Of a DNA stretch of 64,000 nt, positions 33,683 to 45,975 are shown one piece after another; within the stretch, counting starts at the first letter, position 1, and each line of letters starts with the position of its first letter. Under the pieces are notes generated by a model. That model did no database searches. It had not been told where the DNA came from and saw only the letters and a list, made by a program, of their open reading frames with translations. Origin of the DNA: Haliotis asinina (Eukaryota > Mollusca > Gastropoda > Lepetellida > Haliotidae). The position numbers and the translations under genes are program-made. The stretch spans positions 31,102,501-31,166,500 of the forward strand of contig NC_090295.1 in the NCBI RefSeq assembly GCF_037392515.1, in the 5' to 3' direction.

Positions 33683-34317
33683 TTATCATCTGACTCTACA
33701 TTAACCTTGTGGTTTGTCGTGTGATTATCTAGTATGATAATTTTGGTTTGTTTACCTTTGTAAATGGAATTGGAGCGGCATCAATATAAGATTGTTTGCC
33801 AATCCATTCGTTACATGAATTAATATGTTTAAACCATTATGCGATCCACATCGGGTAACAAAATTCATGACAGAATTTCACGACACTGAAAAATGTCTCC
33901 TGAACATCATCCATTCCAGCTTTATGATTGATCTTCAGCCGTAATGCCCTATTATCTTTAGGGTGACCTTCCGCCTTGACCGCTATGAAATATTGCATCC
34001 ATTTCGCACATCACATTGCTATCAGTCTTCAGTCCTTGTAACAGATTGCTATTGTAGCCCTTCCCTTTGTGAGAAAAACAACCAACTACGAAATGAAAAC
34101 ATCCAGCATTAATGTATTTGACTTGCATGAGGAATACAGTTGAACCGACTTTTGACAGTCGGGTTGAAACAATGTGTTACAATGCACAATGTGGCCCGTT
34201 AGACTGGATCATGATGTCAACCATTTGTTTTTTCCTTGCCTCGACGTGATTGCTTACATTCGCTGCATCAATCAGCATTCATTCATTCTCTCTTGTGCGT
34301 ATTCGAATCTCTTGTAG
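33683..34317. other. No gene recognised; probable LINE 3' tail at its left edge
   Basis: The first ~100 bp may be the 3' untranslated part of the LINE remnant. Nothing else seen. Confidence 0.45.
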
Positions 34318-34482
34318 ATGAGTGAGTGTTGTTTTATGCCACTTTAGCAATATTCCAGCAATATCACGACGGGAAACTCCAGAAATGGCATCACACATTC
34401 TATCCATGGGCAATCGGACCCCGGAACTTCAGTGTGACGATGAAACGCATTACCCACCAGGATACCCCACCGCCCATGAGAA
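34318..34482 (-). repeat. SINE-A copy, near full length
   Basis: ATGAGTGAGTGTTGTTTTAT tail, ATATTCCAGCAATATCACGA, CAATCGGACCCCGGAACTTC (mutated B box complement) and GGATACCCCACCGCCC head. Confidence 0.92.
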
Positions 34483-37400
34483 CACACCACTACTATATGT
34501 CCTTTTTCGGAAACCAATTGCACCGCGTGGACAGGCATAATCCGCCCCAAAACGTTTTCAAACAACATTCTCGCTCGAATATCTCCGTTTGCACAAACAG
34601 CGTAGAGATGCAACCTGTGTTAGGAAAAGTCAAACATGAGACAAAATACAGTAAGTCATAACCAGCCTGAACATACGTTTTTAAAGAAATATGGAAATGT
34701 TTTTTAAGATGTAGACACGAGAAGGAAATTCAGTGCAATATAGAAAGGTGGACTATCCACAGAACTTCGTGTTTGCTTGTTCTAAAAGATCTAAAATGCC
34801 TCTTAAAATGGATATGTCGACACATGACATCGATACACGTGCATTATGCCCTGCCGTGTCATATTTTGACACTTCTCATGTGTTTCATGTGAAAAATGTT
34901 AAAATCCACATCTCCGTTAAATTTGCAACGAAACAGTGCTCATCATTAAGAGACAACAGTACAGAAAAGAGAGTTATAAAATATTTCTTTGGTCTGAACC
35001 TATTATAAACGTTCATAAACTAAACGTGTCTTATTATTTTGAAACAAGTAAGGTATTTTTGGCTATTTGTACAGCTAAAGTTAATAATTCATTTTTTCTC
35101 TTAGTTGCAGCTCTAATGTGTGCGAGCAGTTTGCAACAGTTGTCGACTTACTGCACATATACGTTGAACCAGCACCTTCGTCTCCGTGACGCCTACGTCT
35201 GACACCTTGTAACGTTATAGTGGATACCGAGAACGACACCAGTCGTCACAAAGATCCATGAGAGGGATTTAATGTATGGTCACTTAAGGGGCGAACCGAT
35301 TTCGACCAGTTGACCCCATCACTCCTGGCGACGACGTCGTAATGTTGCGGGTCGTATCTAACGCTTCTCGTTTGACATGGTGCGTTAGATCACCTCCGAA
35401 TGCTAGTTGTATAACAATGTATAGGTGCTACACATACCGATGTCCTTAGCAGTCTCTACATGCCTTTCATAACACGGCAGTCGCTTTTATGTTTCTAAAT
35501 ATCGCAAAATTATTTTTTCTTCCACGTCTTAACTTTTTAAAAGGAATACATTTTGAGTTTTCACACAAGACTATACGTATGTTACTTTGTATGATGTACA
35601 GTGTATAAGTATATATATTTATATGTATGTGTAACTGGCCACAAAATTCGATAATACGCAGTCAATCAACCTAAACACGCAACATAATGAATATCTACAG
35701 TGTTTGTGTGTGTGTGATAGAAAGTAAAATAGATTAGTTGTGACGTCACGATTACACAATGCCATCCTTACAGGGTATAGTTAGGGGGCTTCATTTTCAT
35801 ACCAGCAGATGAACCTGATATGTTTAAAAACAAATATTCCAGAAAACATGTCAGTGTCTGTAATGTCACAAATAATGAGAAACAGATAAAGTTACATTTT
35901 ACTCACGTTTTCAAAATTAACTTAAGACAAGCCCGGGGAAATAACCATCACCAAATAGAAATTACGTACAATAAAAACATAAAACCATGTAGTAGCATAG
36001 AACGGTTAGATCTCGGAGGGTTCACTGATTTTTATTTAAACGTGTTGGTGATTTCGCAGTCATGAAATTACAGAAGGAATATTGACATGAATAAACACGA
36101 AAACTAAACTCTTGGAATTTGAAAGCCAACTGGAACATGGCGGAAGATAGGCTTTATTATTCAATTTAAAAAGGTAAACTGGCTCACGCTCACCTATAAT
36201 TAATTTTACGACGCCTTAAGCAGGCGTTCTAAGAAGATTAAAGGTAATTTTGAATAACACCCTCTCGTTGTTCTTAGCTTGTACCAAACCGAAAATAAAC
36301 AAAGACTTAGCAAACAAGCAGATGAATCCACTCTCAGGTTAAAGTCTTAACGATTTAACAGGTGCTCGATTTTTTTCAACACCCTCAAAGAAAAGAATAC
36401 GAGTCAGAACTTTTCCTTGAAGTAACACCACGTTTACGTTCGGAGGTCACGTCCGACGTTCCTTCTATCGACAACAGCCACGTGACCAACGCCTCCATCA
36501 TCCGGAAACGTTGTCCTATCTCATAAATACGACACTGCCCCTCCACTCTGGCCATTTGGGGGCGGTCTCCAAACCAGCCTTCAAAATAATCGCCGACCGG
36601 AGCCACAGCGCCGTTGTTATTGTAGGCAGTTTCAAATATTTGCAGGCCCTTCCGACCTTCAGTAAACTATCCCTTTCCTTACAACTGAAATATTCTTCTT
36701 TTTTGGTTCTGTATTAACGTCTAGTAATTATCCATGACAACTTAAACTTTCACTCTTTGCGCATAGATAGGAATGTCAATCTGTGCCATGCGTTTCGCTG
36801 ATTGGTTTGGTAGATACAATGTGAAACTATGTACAGTGTAGTGACTACTCTATTTTGTTTTCAGTGGTTTGACTTTAACGAAATAAGCCTGCAGATTTCT
36901 TTCAGGGCCAGTAAATTTCAAAGCCTGCAGGCGGCAGCAGACCTTGATGGCCAGCTGACAAATTAGAGCACACTGTTCCCAACCACATATCTACTTATGA
37001 AACAAGCTGATGTACAATGTTAACAAAACTACGTGCTATTTTTAGTCTGCCTTAATGAACAGAACTACACGGAAATAGTTAATAAGTGTGTTAATAAGTA
37101 TAATACAAATGATAAGACAGATGATCATTATCGCTTTAGTTTTGTTTTGACGTTCCCGAAACCACACGGACAATGACCAGCGTGCAAAGCTCACCATGAC
37201 CTTGCTGCACGGCCTTCCTTTTGCAGGAACTAGAGAATGTTTTTTGAAAGATTTGCACGAAAAGGAAAAGGTTTGGGTGTTATTTGAAAGTATGCAGACG
37301 CCCAGTTGTCAAAAGCCAGCCCACGGGGGAAGCTGTTCTCGTGTGCACGGCTTGACATTGCTGGAGCTTGCCACAATATTTTGAAATACAGTAATCGTTA

Positions 37401-37696
37401 TTGAGTTTAAAACTCTTCAGTAGTCATGGGAGGCGTCTACATGCATTCAGACATGCGTCTACATACCACCCTGCCCTCATCTGGATTTGTTGCCTTCGGG
37501 AAGCAAAATATAAATCGCAAGAACAACCCTATTCACCGAACGTGCTTCTCCTCGTGTATGGTGTATATAAAGACACAATATAGCCTCAAGAAGATATATG
37601 GAAATTCGTTCGACCATTTCGTTCCTATGACCATAAGTGGCTGCTGGGAACCAGACTTAACGTGAGATCCTCAAACACAACATGGTCTTAAGAAAG
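34483..37696. other. No gene recognised
   Basis: Long non-repetitive stretch. A GC-richer patch at about 36420-36640 has an E-box with flanks (CACGTGACC at 36479) and an ETS-like CCGGAAAC; it may be regulatory. Open frames, including a 73-codon one there, have no family match. A GT run lies near 35701. Confidence 0.45.
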
Positions 37697-37830
37697 AAAG
37701 AGTGAGTTTAATTTTACATCGCTTTTAGCAATATTACAGCAATAACACGGCGGCAGACACCAGAGATGGGCTTCACACATGGGCTTGTGGGGATCGAACC
37801 TGGGTCTTTGGCGTGACGAGCGGACCACCC
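37697..37830 (-). repeat. SINE-A copy, head truncated
   Basis: AGAGTGAGTTTAATTTTACA, CGCTTTTAGCAATATTACAG, GGGGATCGAACCTGGGTCTT (B box complement); breaks off after GTGACGAGCGGACCACCC. Confidence 0.92.
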
Positions 37831-38159
37831 ATCTATAAACGATGAGCATCGGACGTATCTGCCGTTGTGCTTTCTCAAAGTATAATGAAACGATATAGAA
37901 AGGTTTCAGCAAGGGAAATACACTACCGTGTGATCGTATAAACGCGCTGCCATTGGGAAGAACGTGTCTAGTGGTGTAACGATACGTTTAGACAGCATTG
38001 TATCCCCCACAATACAAATTAATACATCGATTTATAATGTTTCGCAATACATTCAACTGACTAAAAGTTAGGGTAACCACCTGTCGTAAATGTAGATGTA
38101 TGGGCTGGCAGTATTTGTATTTGTTTCTTAATGACAGATGCAAACGTTTTTCTTTGTGT
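37831..38159. other. No feature recognised
   Basis: Nothing supported. Confidence 0.5.
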
Positions 38160-38426
38160 ACCCGTGAAGGTCCAGGGTAGAATAGGCCTTTAGCAACCCA
38201 TGCTTGCCATAAAAGGCGACTATGCTTGTCGTAAGAGGCGACTAACGGGATCGGGTGGTCAGGCTCGCTGACTTACTTGACACATGTCATCGGTTCACCA
38301 TTGCGCAGATCGATGCTCATGGTGTTGGTCACTCGATTCTCTGGTCCAGGCTCGATTATTTACAGACCGCCGCCATATAGCTGGAATATTGCTGAGTGCG
38401 ACGTAAAACTGAACTCACTCACTCAT
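38160..38426 (+). repeat. SINE-B copy, full length
   Basis: Runs from ACCCGTGAAGGTCCAGGG to ACTCACTCACTCAT. CTTTGTGT (38152-38159) and CTTCGTGT (38427-38434) flank it as a slightly diverged target duplication. Confidence 0.95.
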
Positions 38427-38819
38427 CTTCGTGTCCGTAACGTTTTCCTATTAAAATTCGTGACATGGAACAAACTGGATTTTTGACGGTCATATTTTAA
38501 GGTTGGATACAAAATATCAAAATGTCAAGAAATTGTTAAAGTTGGTGTCATTTTGTAAGAAAAACATGTCCCGAATCTATTTATGTAATATAAACAGCAA
38601 GTCAGCACGGCATTTGTGGCAGTCTGTAAAAGATATTATGTCAATAAAAGTTCTCTGAAAAGTCGGTTGTTTACGTTCATAACTCAATATGTGTTTTTTA
38701 CAAAGATATTTCAGTATTGATATGAATTGTAAACCAAGAGTCACTGTGTTCTGTAGTCTGATCGGTTGAAAAGCACGATCAAATGGGATTAGATTCCCGG
38801 AAACAGCAAGGCTATTCAC
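38427..38819. other. No feature recognised
   Basis: Nothing supported. Confidence 0.5.
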
Positions 38820-38939
38820 TTAAGGATTGACTGTGTATTTCTTTCGTCGCATTGAGGTATGAAACTAAAAACAAGTTTGCACATTGGTTTTTAGTTTCAT
38901 ACCTCAATGCAACGAAAGAAACACACATTCAATTCTTAT
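38820..38939. repeat. Long near-perfect hairpin, ~53-nt arms, 14-nt loop
   Basis: Core arms 38838-38872 and 38887-38921 are 35 nt with a single mismatch (CATTGAGGTATGAAACTAAA in the left arm). Pairing continues outward with a few mismatches to about 38820 and 38939. No coding. It may be a small MITE, or a precursor of small RNA; sequence alone does not decide. Confidence 0.85.
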
Positions 38940-40655
38940 AATTAAATTCAACAACAAATACTATAGGATTTCAACAATATTTCTTTATACACAATCAAAT
39001 CCATCGAAACAGGTATCTTTGTTACCTCCGATTAACAATTTCGATGTAAGAATTCGGTAATGGCATGACATGACTCAGGTGGCTCACTTACATAAAATGA
39101 CACGCCTACCAAACCATTAGCCAATCAGCAAAGAGCACCCCCAAACAGCTGTCAGTCAACAAAGCTAACATCGGGTGCCGAATCAGAACGGAACAAAACA
39201 ACGTGACGCGTCCCGGTAACAGCAAAGTTTCAAGTTCAAACATTTGAATTACTACCTGCGAACTGAAAGACTCAGTTTGAAAAGTGAGAATTGGAAATGA
39301 ACAGAAAGGGCTTAAAATGTGTGAAGAAGCTTTCATGTACCCAAGACTCTTATATTTATGATGTGACATTCATTCATCCTGTGACATCAAATATAAGTTT
39401 CGATTTAATCCTTAATGTATAATGTTACGGTGAATAATTTGCCGTGACAAAAGGTATAAGAAAATCCCCTTAGAACCAGCAAAATATAACACTGAGAAGT
39501 CTGAAATTTTCAATACGTTTGTATTAAACAGAGAACACGATACAATGATTCATGATAGAAGTTTCATGGACAATACAACTGAGTCAAATCTAAAGTAATG
39601 GGTCACAAATATAATGTCATCTCACCGAAGTCTTGGTGTAAGAGTGAGAAAGTTTTACTGAATGTAACACAGCGAGCGGTCAGGCAGTGGTTATGTAGGC
39701 CAAGTGTTGACGAAAGCAGGCAGATTTATGTACTCCAGTTAATCTCTGTGTGTCCCGTCTCGTCAACACGACAACAAGCCTACTCTATACACTTATGTCT
39801 GAATATTCCAGCGAAATAAAGAACTTTCGCCATGTTTCGCGATCGACAAGTCAAGCACACCAAAGTGAGGTAACTCTAAAGGGCTACCTTTAAGCCTGCC
39901 GCTAAAATACCAATAACACTCAACTTTTATGATACGAAATGTGACCCAGTGATAACAATCACTTAATGTATAAGACAATTTACAGAAAATACACTTAATG
40001 AACAAGAATAGCCAAAACGTATAGAACTATTATGAAAAAGCATTGAGAAAAATGATTAAAACTAAGGTTTCAATGTACTTGAATGCGTTAATACGTCAGA
40101 TGTGCCCGGACTTGAGGAAGTTTGCCCTCGATGTATTGTGTTCTTGATTGTTTTAACTTGCCACTTACAACGAATGATGTAAAATAAATAACGGGATTGA
40201 TGACGTTCCAAAATTTGCGATAACATGTATACCATCTTATGTTACGTGAAGTGGCTTTACTTCCCTTTTGTTGTGTAACTGGCTGCTACGTTAATGTAAT
40301 GAATAATTCTCGGTTATTTCTCAGTATATAAATATCTCCCTCTAAGTCTAAATAAGAATGAAATAAATTTCGCAAGCCCATTCGAATGCACAAAGTCATA
40401 ATAACTGATAATGGAAATAAATTTTATGATAGCCAGTAAGATGGTTTATATACAGGAGACAGGTAATTTGTGCACTGGGTGCCATCAGTTTTCCGTTCCA
40501 GTCGGCTTTACTTTCACAGGATAGGTTATTCAACACATGATATAACCTGTATTCAAAATATCCCGATTCTCAACGTCTGTTTTAAATTAAACATCTCTGA
40601 TTCAGTTAAGATGAAAGTCGTTCTTGTTTTTGTTGTAAGTAGGTGGTCGTTCATC
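38940..40655. other. No feature recognised
   Basis: Unique AT-rich DNA without supported features. Confidence 0.5.
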
Positions 40656-41078
40656 TCAAAACAAATTCATGTCTCCATATTTCTGTCCACATGTAGCAAC
40701 ATTGATTGTCTTGCCGTCCACGCACAACTTAAACGTATTCCCTTCATTAGTTTCACCGAGGGATGGAATGACGTCTTTGAAAATACCGGATCCAAGTTTT
40801 CCTTCAAACGGTGCTCGCATATTATCCAAATGTCGTCTAGAACGAACCGCAAAATTGATTATGGATTCAACATGGATGTATTTTCCCATCTCTGTTGAAG
40901 AGGTCATAAGTTTGCCAGAATCTTTGAGTCCACCGAAGAAGTGAAGAAATTTGACATGAATCAACCTTTGGCCAATCTTCAAGAATTGTTTGACTTCGTC
41001 CCTGTAGCGCACCTCTGTGGTACTACTTAAAGAAAACCATTCCAGAACATCTTCAAATAGCAGATAAGCTATGTTATC
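40656..41078 (-). pseudogene. Coding-like fragment of unknown family
   Basis: The minus strand is open for 140 codons and reads like real protein: FEDVLEWFSLSSTTEVRYRD, EVKQFLKIGQRLIHVKFLHF, FGGLKDSGKLM, an INFAVRSRRHLDNMR block, APFEGKLGSGIFKDVIPSLG, and near the stop NTFKLCVDGKTINVA. Amino-acid composition is balanced and there is no repeat. No start codon with good context is visible, and stops bound both sides. I do not recognise the family; it could be one exon or a remnant of a multi-exon gene or a transposon-borne domain. Frames upstream on the same strand (41163-41574) look like more of the same, broken by stops. Confidence 0.5.
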
Positions 41079-41162
41079 TCACTAAGAGTTTTGGCAGTTT
41101 TTCTCACTAAGAGGTCCATTAAACTTGATCCATTAGTCGGTATGTCCATTCTTCCTGAAAGT

Positions 41163-41574
41163 TTGAATAATACTTGGTAATAATTTATTGATTTCCTTTA
41201 TCCTCATGTTCAACCTCATTTGTATCATCAGCATTTGGAACAACTGAAACGTTTTTTTATTCATAACTGACAGATTCGTCAGACACCATTTCATGTGAAG
41301 TGCATGGTGCTTCCGTTGGTGGATTAATATCTCGAATTTACACTGTTTACACATTCCTCACGATCAGGAATACGTGTCTGGCTATTTTTCATCAGATCAG
41401 CTGGCACAATGTTTTGAAAGTTTTCAGTTAAATAAAATTTGATTTTACCAGTGTTACAATCCAAAATTCGTTGTCGGACCTTTAAAACATTTGTTGGATG
41501 AGCGTCAGTAGAATGAGATATAATAGTCACAAAGAGTACAATGGTAGCAATGGAAAGTCGTCATCAATCACAGG
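41163..41574 (-). pseudogene. Broken coding-like stretch upstream of the 40.7-41.1 kb fragment
   Basis: Two overlapping minus-strand frames: one with VLKVRQRILDCNTGKIKFYL and ENFQNIVPADLMK, ending at a stop near 41324; the next with RDINPPTEAPCTSHEMVSDE, a stop, then VVPNADDTNEVEHEDKG. Reading them as one decayed gene needs at least one frameshift and two stops. Family unknown. Confidence 0.35.
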
Positions 41575-42246
41575 AGACATAATATAGTATGATTTTAGCC
41601 TGAAAACTAAATAAAATATTTGGTAGCAGGGATTTTGTTAAAACACACGCACCATTATCATACCAACTCACCGTAAAGTGACACATATATTTTCTTCAAC
41701 TAACGGTACAGTACCGGAGCAACAACCACCAGAGCGTACACTCTATATTTTGACATTTTTCTCGCTAATTGTTAATAAATAGTCATTAAAACGTCACACT
41801 GGACTTTGGACACGACTTTTTTTGTTGTTACAGGGAACAAATGCACCGCGTGGTCATGATAAACATGCTTGAGTCGGGCAGCCGGTTTAAACAGACATTT
41901 ATGACAAGAAAAGACATGATATCATTATTATTTCATTAGAAATATGTAGAGAAAGACTTTATGTCATCTTATTCATAATTATGCATTTGTTATAGATGGG
42001 GAATAACTTAAACTTACCGCTATTTGAAGCCCGGGTTGTCCCTCGAAAACTAGAGTGAAAAATGGGTTGTTACAGAAGTGCAACACCAAGCTTTCATGTA
42101 CAGTCGAATACCTTGTTACAAAGGGGTAAGCGCAGCAGTTTGAACAGTGAAACAAATGCACGTGTAGCACGGTACGCGATAAGCGTTAACGTTGACCAGC
42201 CCAGCTTGTTCTCGGTGTTTCTCGTGATCACGGGATGATGTTATTC
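41575..42246. other. No feature recognised
   Basis: Nothing supported. Confidence 0.5.
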
Positions 42247-42250
42247 TTAA

Positions 42251-43728
42251 AGGGGCACTGATGCGGAGCCAATAATGTTTCTCGCCAACGGTCTAATTAC
42301 GAAACGAAGCAGCAAATCGGTCAGCACCCGCTCCCTCGACCGTGACGGACAAAGGGACTTGGCTCCTGTCCATATTAGCAGAATTTCTCCACCCTAAAAA
42401 GCGAGGAGGCCGGATGCCCATTACATGCCGTTATTTTAAAATATCCATGGTATTCCTTATCTGATTGTAACAAAATATCCCAAAGCAGTGTAGTATTTTT
42501 CTGATGCCTGGATGGTATAGTGACTGATCCAATTTGATCCTATTTCTGTGTTTTTTTACCTCGATATTTAATCATGTCATGTGAAAGTATGATGTCTACA
42601 TACACGGCAAGCCATTTGTTTCATATAAGTCCGAAAGATTGCAAAGCTTTATATTTAGATAGCTTTGAGGGTTGGCCCAGCTGTCATAGCAAACATCATA
42701 CGTAAATTTTGGTAGCTATGACCCTGGTTTATTATCAATGATAATAAAAAACACACAGTTGATTTATCTGAATTCGTAAACTAATAACAACGACTTTGCC
42801 ATTGGAGAAAAATCTTAAAATTGTCTTACGTAAAAAACTCCTGATTATATCCATTTACTCAAGTACACAGTAAATACCTATGCGCATTTCTTATGTAACA
42901 ACGAAGTTCCGTTGGTATCCTCAAAACAGTTTCGGCCCAAAAGTATGTTTTCATGCTCCATGCGACACAGAGATTACATCTTCCTTGCTGTAACTCGCGT
43001 TTGATGGTATAAACCTACACGTGTTATTTATCACTTGATGGTCAGTGAATGAATTTATAACGGGTATAAATAGTGGTAACACCACTAAAATTACTCGACA
43101 AAGGTTCCCATTTGGCATTTCTCCTGTCTGGAGTAAATACTCAACATTAAAAATTAAGGTCTGTAGTGGCAAATGTATTGCATGTTATGTAATATGTGCA
43201 TGTAAGTGATGCAAGAGGGTTTATCAGCTGAGTTACAAAAACAAACATCGATCAAAGGATTAACCGATAACACACTGATTGATTAATTACTTCCACAGCG
43301 GATTTGTCAAAAAGGCAGTGTTTATGAGTGTAGATTTACGTAATCTATACTGAATACACCCTGTCGTGAAGTACGAGTGTAAAAACAACATCCTTCCTAC
43401 AAAGAAAATTAAGGTTCATTAACGTTGAAATTCATACAAATGTGACAAGGAACTAATTCGGTTTATAAGACAAAATATAAACACCTACACTGACTTCGTT
43501 ATTTTTCAGTCCTAACGTGTATTTATATCACTGGCAGATGAGTAAACTTCAAGTAAAATGAGTACATCTTTGTTGATCAGTCTACACATATCAGTTGCGC
43601 AAATGGGAGGCGCAGCAGAGATCACGAACCAGTCACGAATTCGGGGATATCATTCAGGTACTCCCGGGAGAAAAACAATAACAAAAGAAACCACCAGTCC
43701 ATGGAAATTGCTCCGCATGGGTGCCCCT
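42251..43728 (-). mobile_element. TTAA-flanked non-autonomous DNA transposon, copy 3
   Basis: Flanked by TTAA at 42247-42250 and 43729-43732. Terminal inverted repeats: left AGGGGCACTGATGCGGAGC; right, read inward, AGGGGCACCCATGCGGAGC (19 bp, two mismatches). Length 1478 bp. It is collinear in reverse with copy 2 (13384-15512) and lacks both the SINE and a ~450-bp internal segment of that copy. No transposase gene, so it needs an enzyme supplied from elsewhere. Confidence 0.92.
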
Positions 43729-43800
43729 TTAAGTTGCCCGTCACATTAAAAAGACTCTGTGCTCTGTTGGGCTGTTGTAGGTCCAGTGCACTCGTCTCAA

Positions 43801-43980
43801 TGACACGGAGCAGAATTGATCTTCAGCAACTCATGCTTGTCGTAAGAAGCGACTGACGATGTCGGTTGGTCAGGCCCGCATACCTCGTTGAGACATGTCA
43901 CTATAGCACAATTACGTAGATCGATGCTCATGTTGTTGATCATTGGATTGTCTGGCCCAGACTCGATTATTTACAGCCCG
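43801..43980 (+). repeat. SINE-B copy, 3' truncated
   Basis: CAGAATTGATCTTCAGCAAC, ACTCATGCTTGTCGTAAG, AATTACGTAGATCGATGCTC and CCAGACTCGATTATTTACAG are intact; it stops abruptly after TTTACAG. Confidence 0.93.
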
Positions 43981-45892
43981 ACCAAGCCCGCGACGGCCAA
44001 AGATGTTGTAGGGGTTGACCAGCAAAGAAACTACTTGCACGAAAGTCAAACTGGCCCTAAGCCCGATATGCAGCACGTAACCGTCAGGTCCTGGCTGAGC
44101 TTGTTTCACGAATGTTTAGAGTTTGTATGAAAATATCTACGAGGTTCAGTCGATAACACCATACCCATAGTCATTCTAACGGTTGCACCAGCCAGTTCAT
44201 CTCTTTTCATTTCAAATTAGGTCTCCATACAAACCATTTCGGAAGCCTAATACTTTCATTGCATTGTGTTTGCAGGACATTGATGACACATGGCGAAGGA
44301 ATAGTGTGTTGAGATGAATACATTTTACCGGAAAAAAGGTTTCATAATTAAATAAAAAATACAACACAGATTAGCCAAGGGTGCTGTTCACTTTCAGAGT
44401 CTGCAGAGCTATAGTTGCCCGGAATTTCACGACAAAACTTGTCGTCCATGCCATCACTGACATGTTATTGAAAGTGTGGAAATTAAACTTGCTACAAATT
44501 CTAGACTGTATATGGTACATTACATTTGTTTCCGAATCTGTATGACATCGGTGGAATATATGATGTAGTTACCTGCTGTGAATTTCACCAAAATGGTGCA
44601 AAGAGGCATGCAGTACATGAGTACGGTTCAGCAAATTTTGGGTACGGAATCATACAAAATATGGGTACATTTGGTGTGGTATTCTTCCGGCCCACGGGCC
44701 TTGGTGAGAGTTATCAAATGAAAAGTTAAATAATATCACATAATCTGTAAGTAGCCTCGATTATATTTATCAAAGCCATTATTATATAATCATACTATTG
44801 TTGTTAATATTATATGTAATTATATTAATATAACTGATAATAAACATTATTATATTTTTCAGTCTTTATGCGCTTTCTGATTTGTTTCCGCCAGTTCGAT
44901 CTATGGCGTCCCTCTTGAATGTTACGTTTTGTGAGCACAAACTGTTCACTAGTGTTTATTTAATGAGTATGTATACTTATTCCATTGCAAGCGCGAATGT
45001 TTACATCACGTGACGATCACATGCTGAGGTCGGCCAAGTTTGCAATCGTTTCACGTGACCAGCAGGGGTCTATTTTCAGCGGGAATGACCGATCGTGAAA
45101 GACATGTGCCGGAATGACACCAGTGATAACGAATGTCACAGTATTGACACAATCTACACGATCTCAGCATCAAATCGTCTGGAACTGAGAACCTGCCCAT
45201 CTCTCTTATTCTCGAACCGATAACCCAGCAATTAACCTACTAATTTCCAAAATAATTCAAACAAACCTGTAACTTGGCCTCTTGGAATCGCACCGTCCGT
45301 CTACAAGTGTGCTACAAGGTATCGTCTGCCTTTTCGCTCCAAAGCTCATACATTCATACAATCTGCTCGTGCAAAACGTGAGATTCGAGCTAACATATCT
45401 CCTGCTCGGTGTAAACCTCGGGATGCCGCAGACCACCCATTCAAAACAAAATAGTTTCGCCACAAATTCTTCAAATACGTTATCAAATAATCGAATATCA
45501 CTTGAAGAAAGGATAATTAATTTTATACATTTTCTCGAAATTTAGAGCTCAGATCTTTTTATCTCTTTTTCAAGATATCCCAAAATATTAAAGACACTTT
45601 ACACTTTTGTTCAGTATGTTATTAGCTGGTCCTCTCACAATTCCAGAAAATACCGCGGACCGTACGGAGGCATATTATCCTGACCAGAACGCATATTCGC
45701 GTCAGACAATAACATGGAATAACATTTTACAGCAACTTCAATCAATAACGTGCCCTCTTGTGACGACATTGCGCGCGTAAAATATTGTTATTGTCTTGTT
45801 ACTGATTGTTCAAGTGGTCGTTGCAACCCGCAATGGACACTATCGATATAAATGTTCTGTGAGTCAACTTAAAAATATAATATATACAGTAA
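43981..45892. other. No gene recognised; AT-rich tract and paired E-boxes
   Basis: 44757-44860 is about 85% A+T (TTATTATATAATCATAC). Two perfect TCACGTGA octamers lie at 45006-45013 and 45051-45058, exactly 45 bp apart. They match the E-box bound by USF/MITF-TFE-type factors. No adjacent coding exon identified. Confidence 0.5.
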
Positions 45893-45975
45893 GTAAGTCG
45901 GTGAGTTGGGTTTTCACATTGCTTTTAGCAATATTTCAATAGTATTACGGTAGGAGACACCACAAATAGGCTACT
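45893..45975 (-). repeat. SINE-A 3' fragment
   Basis: AAGTCGGTGAGTTGGGTTTT, CACATTGCTTTTAGCAATAT and GGAGACACCACAAATAGGC in order; head absent. Confidence 0.8.
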
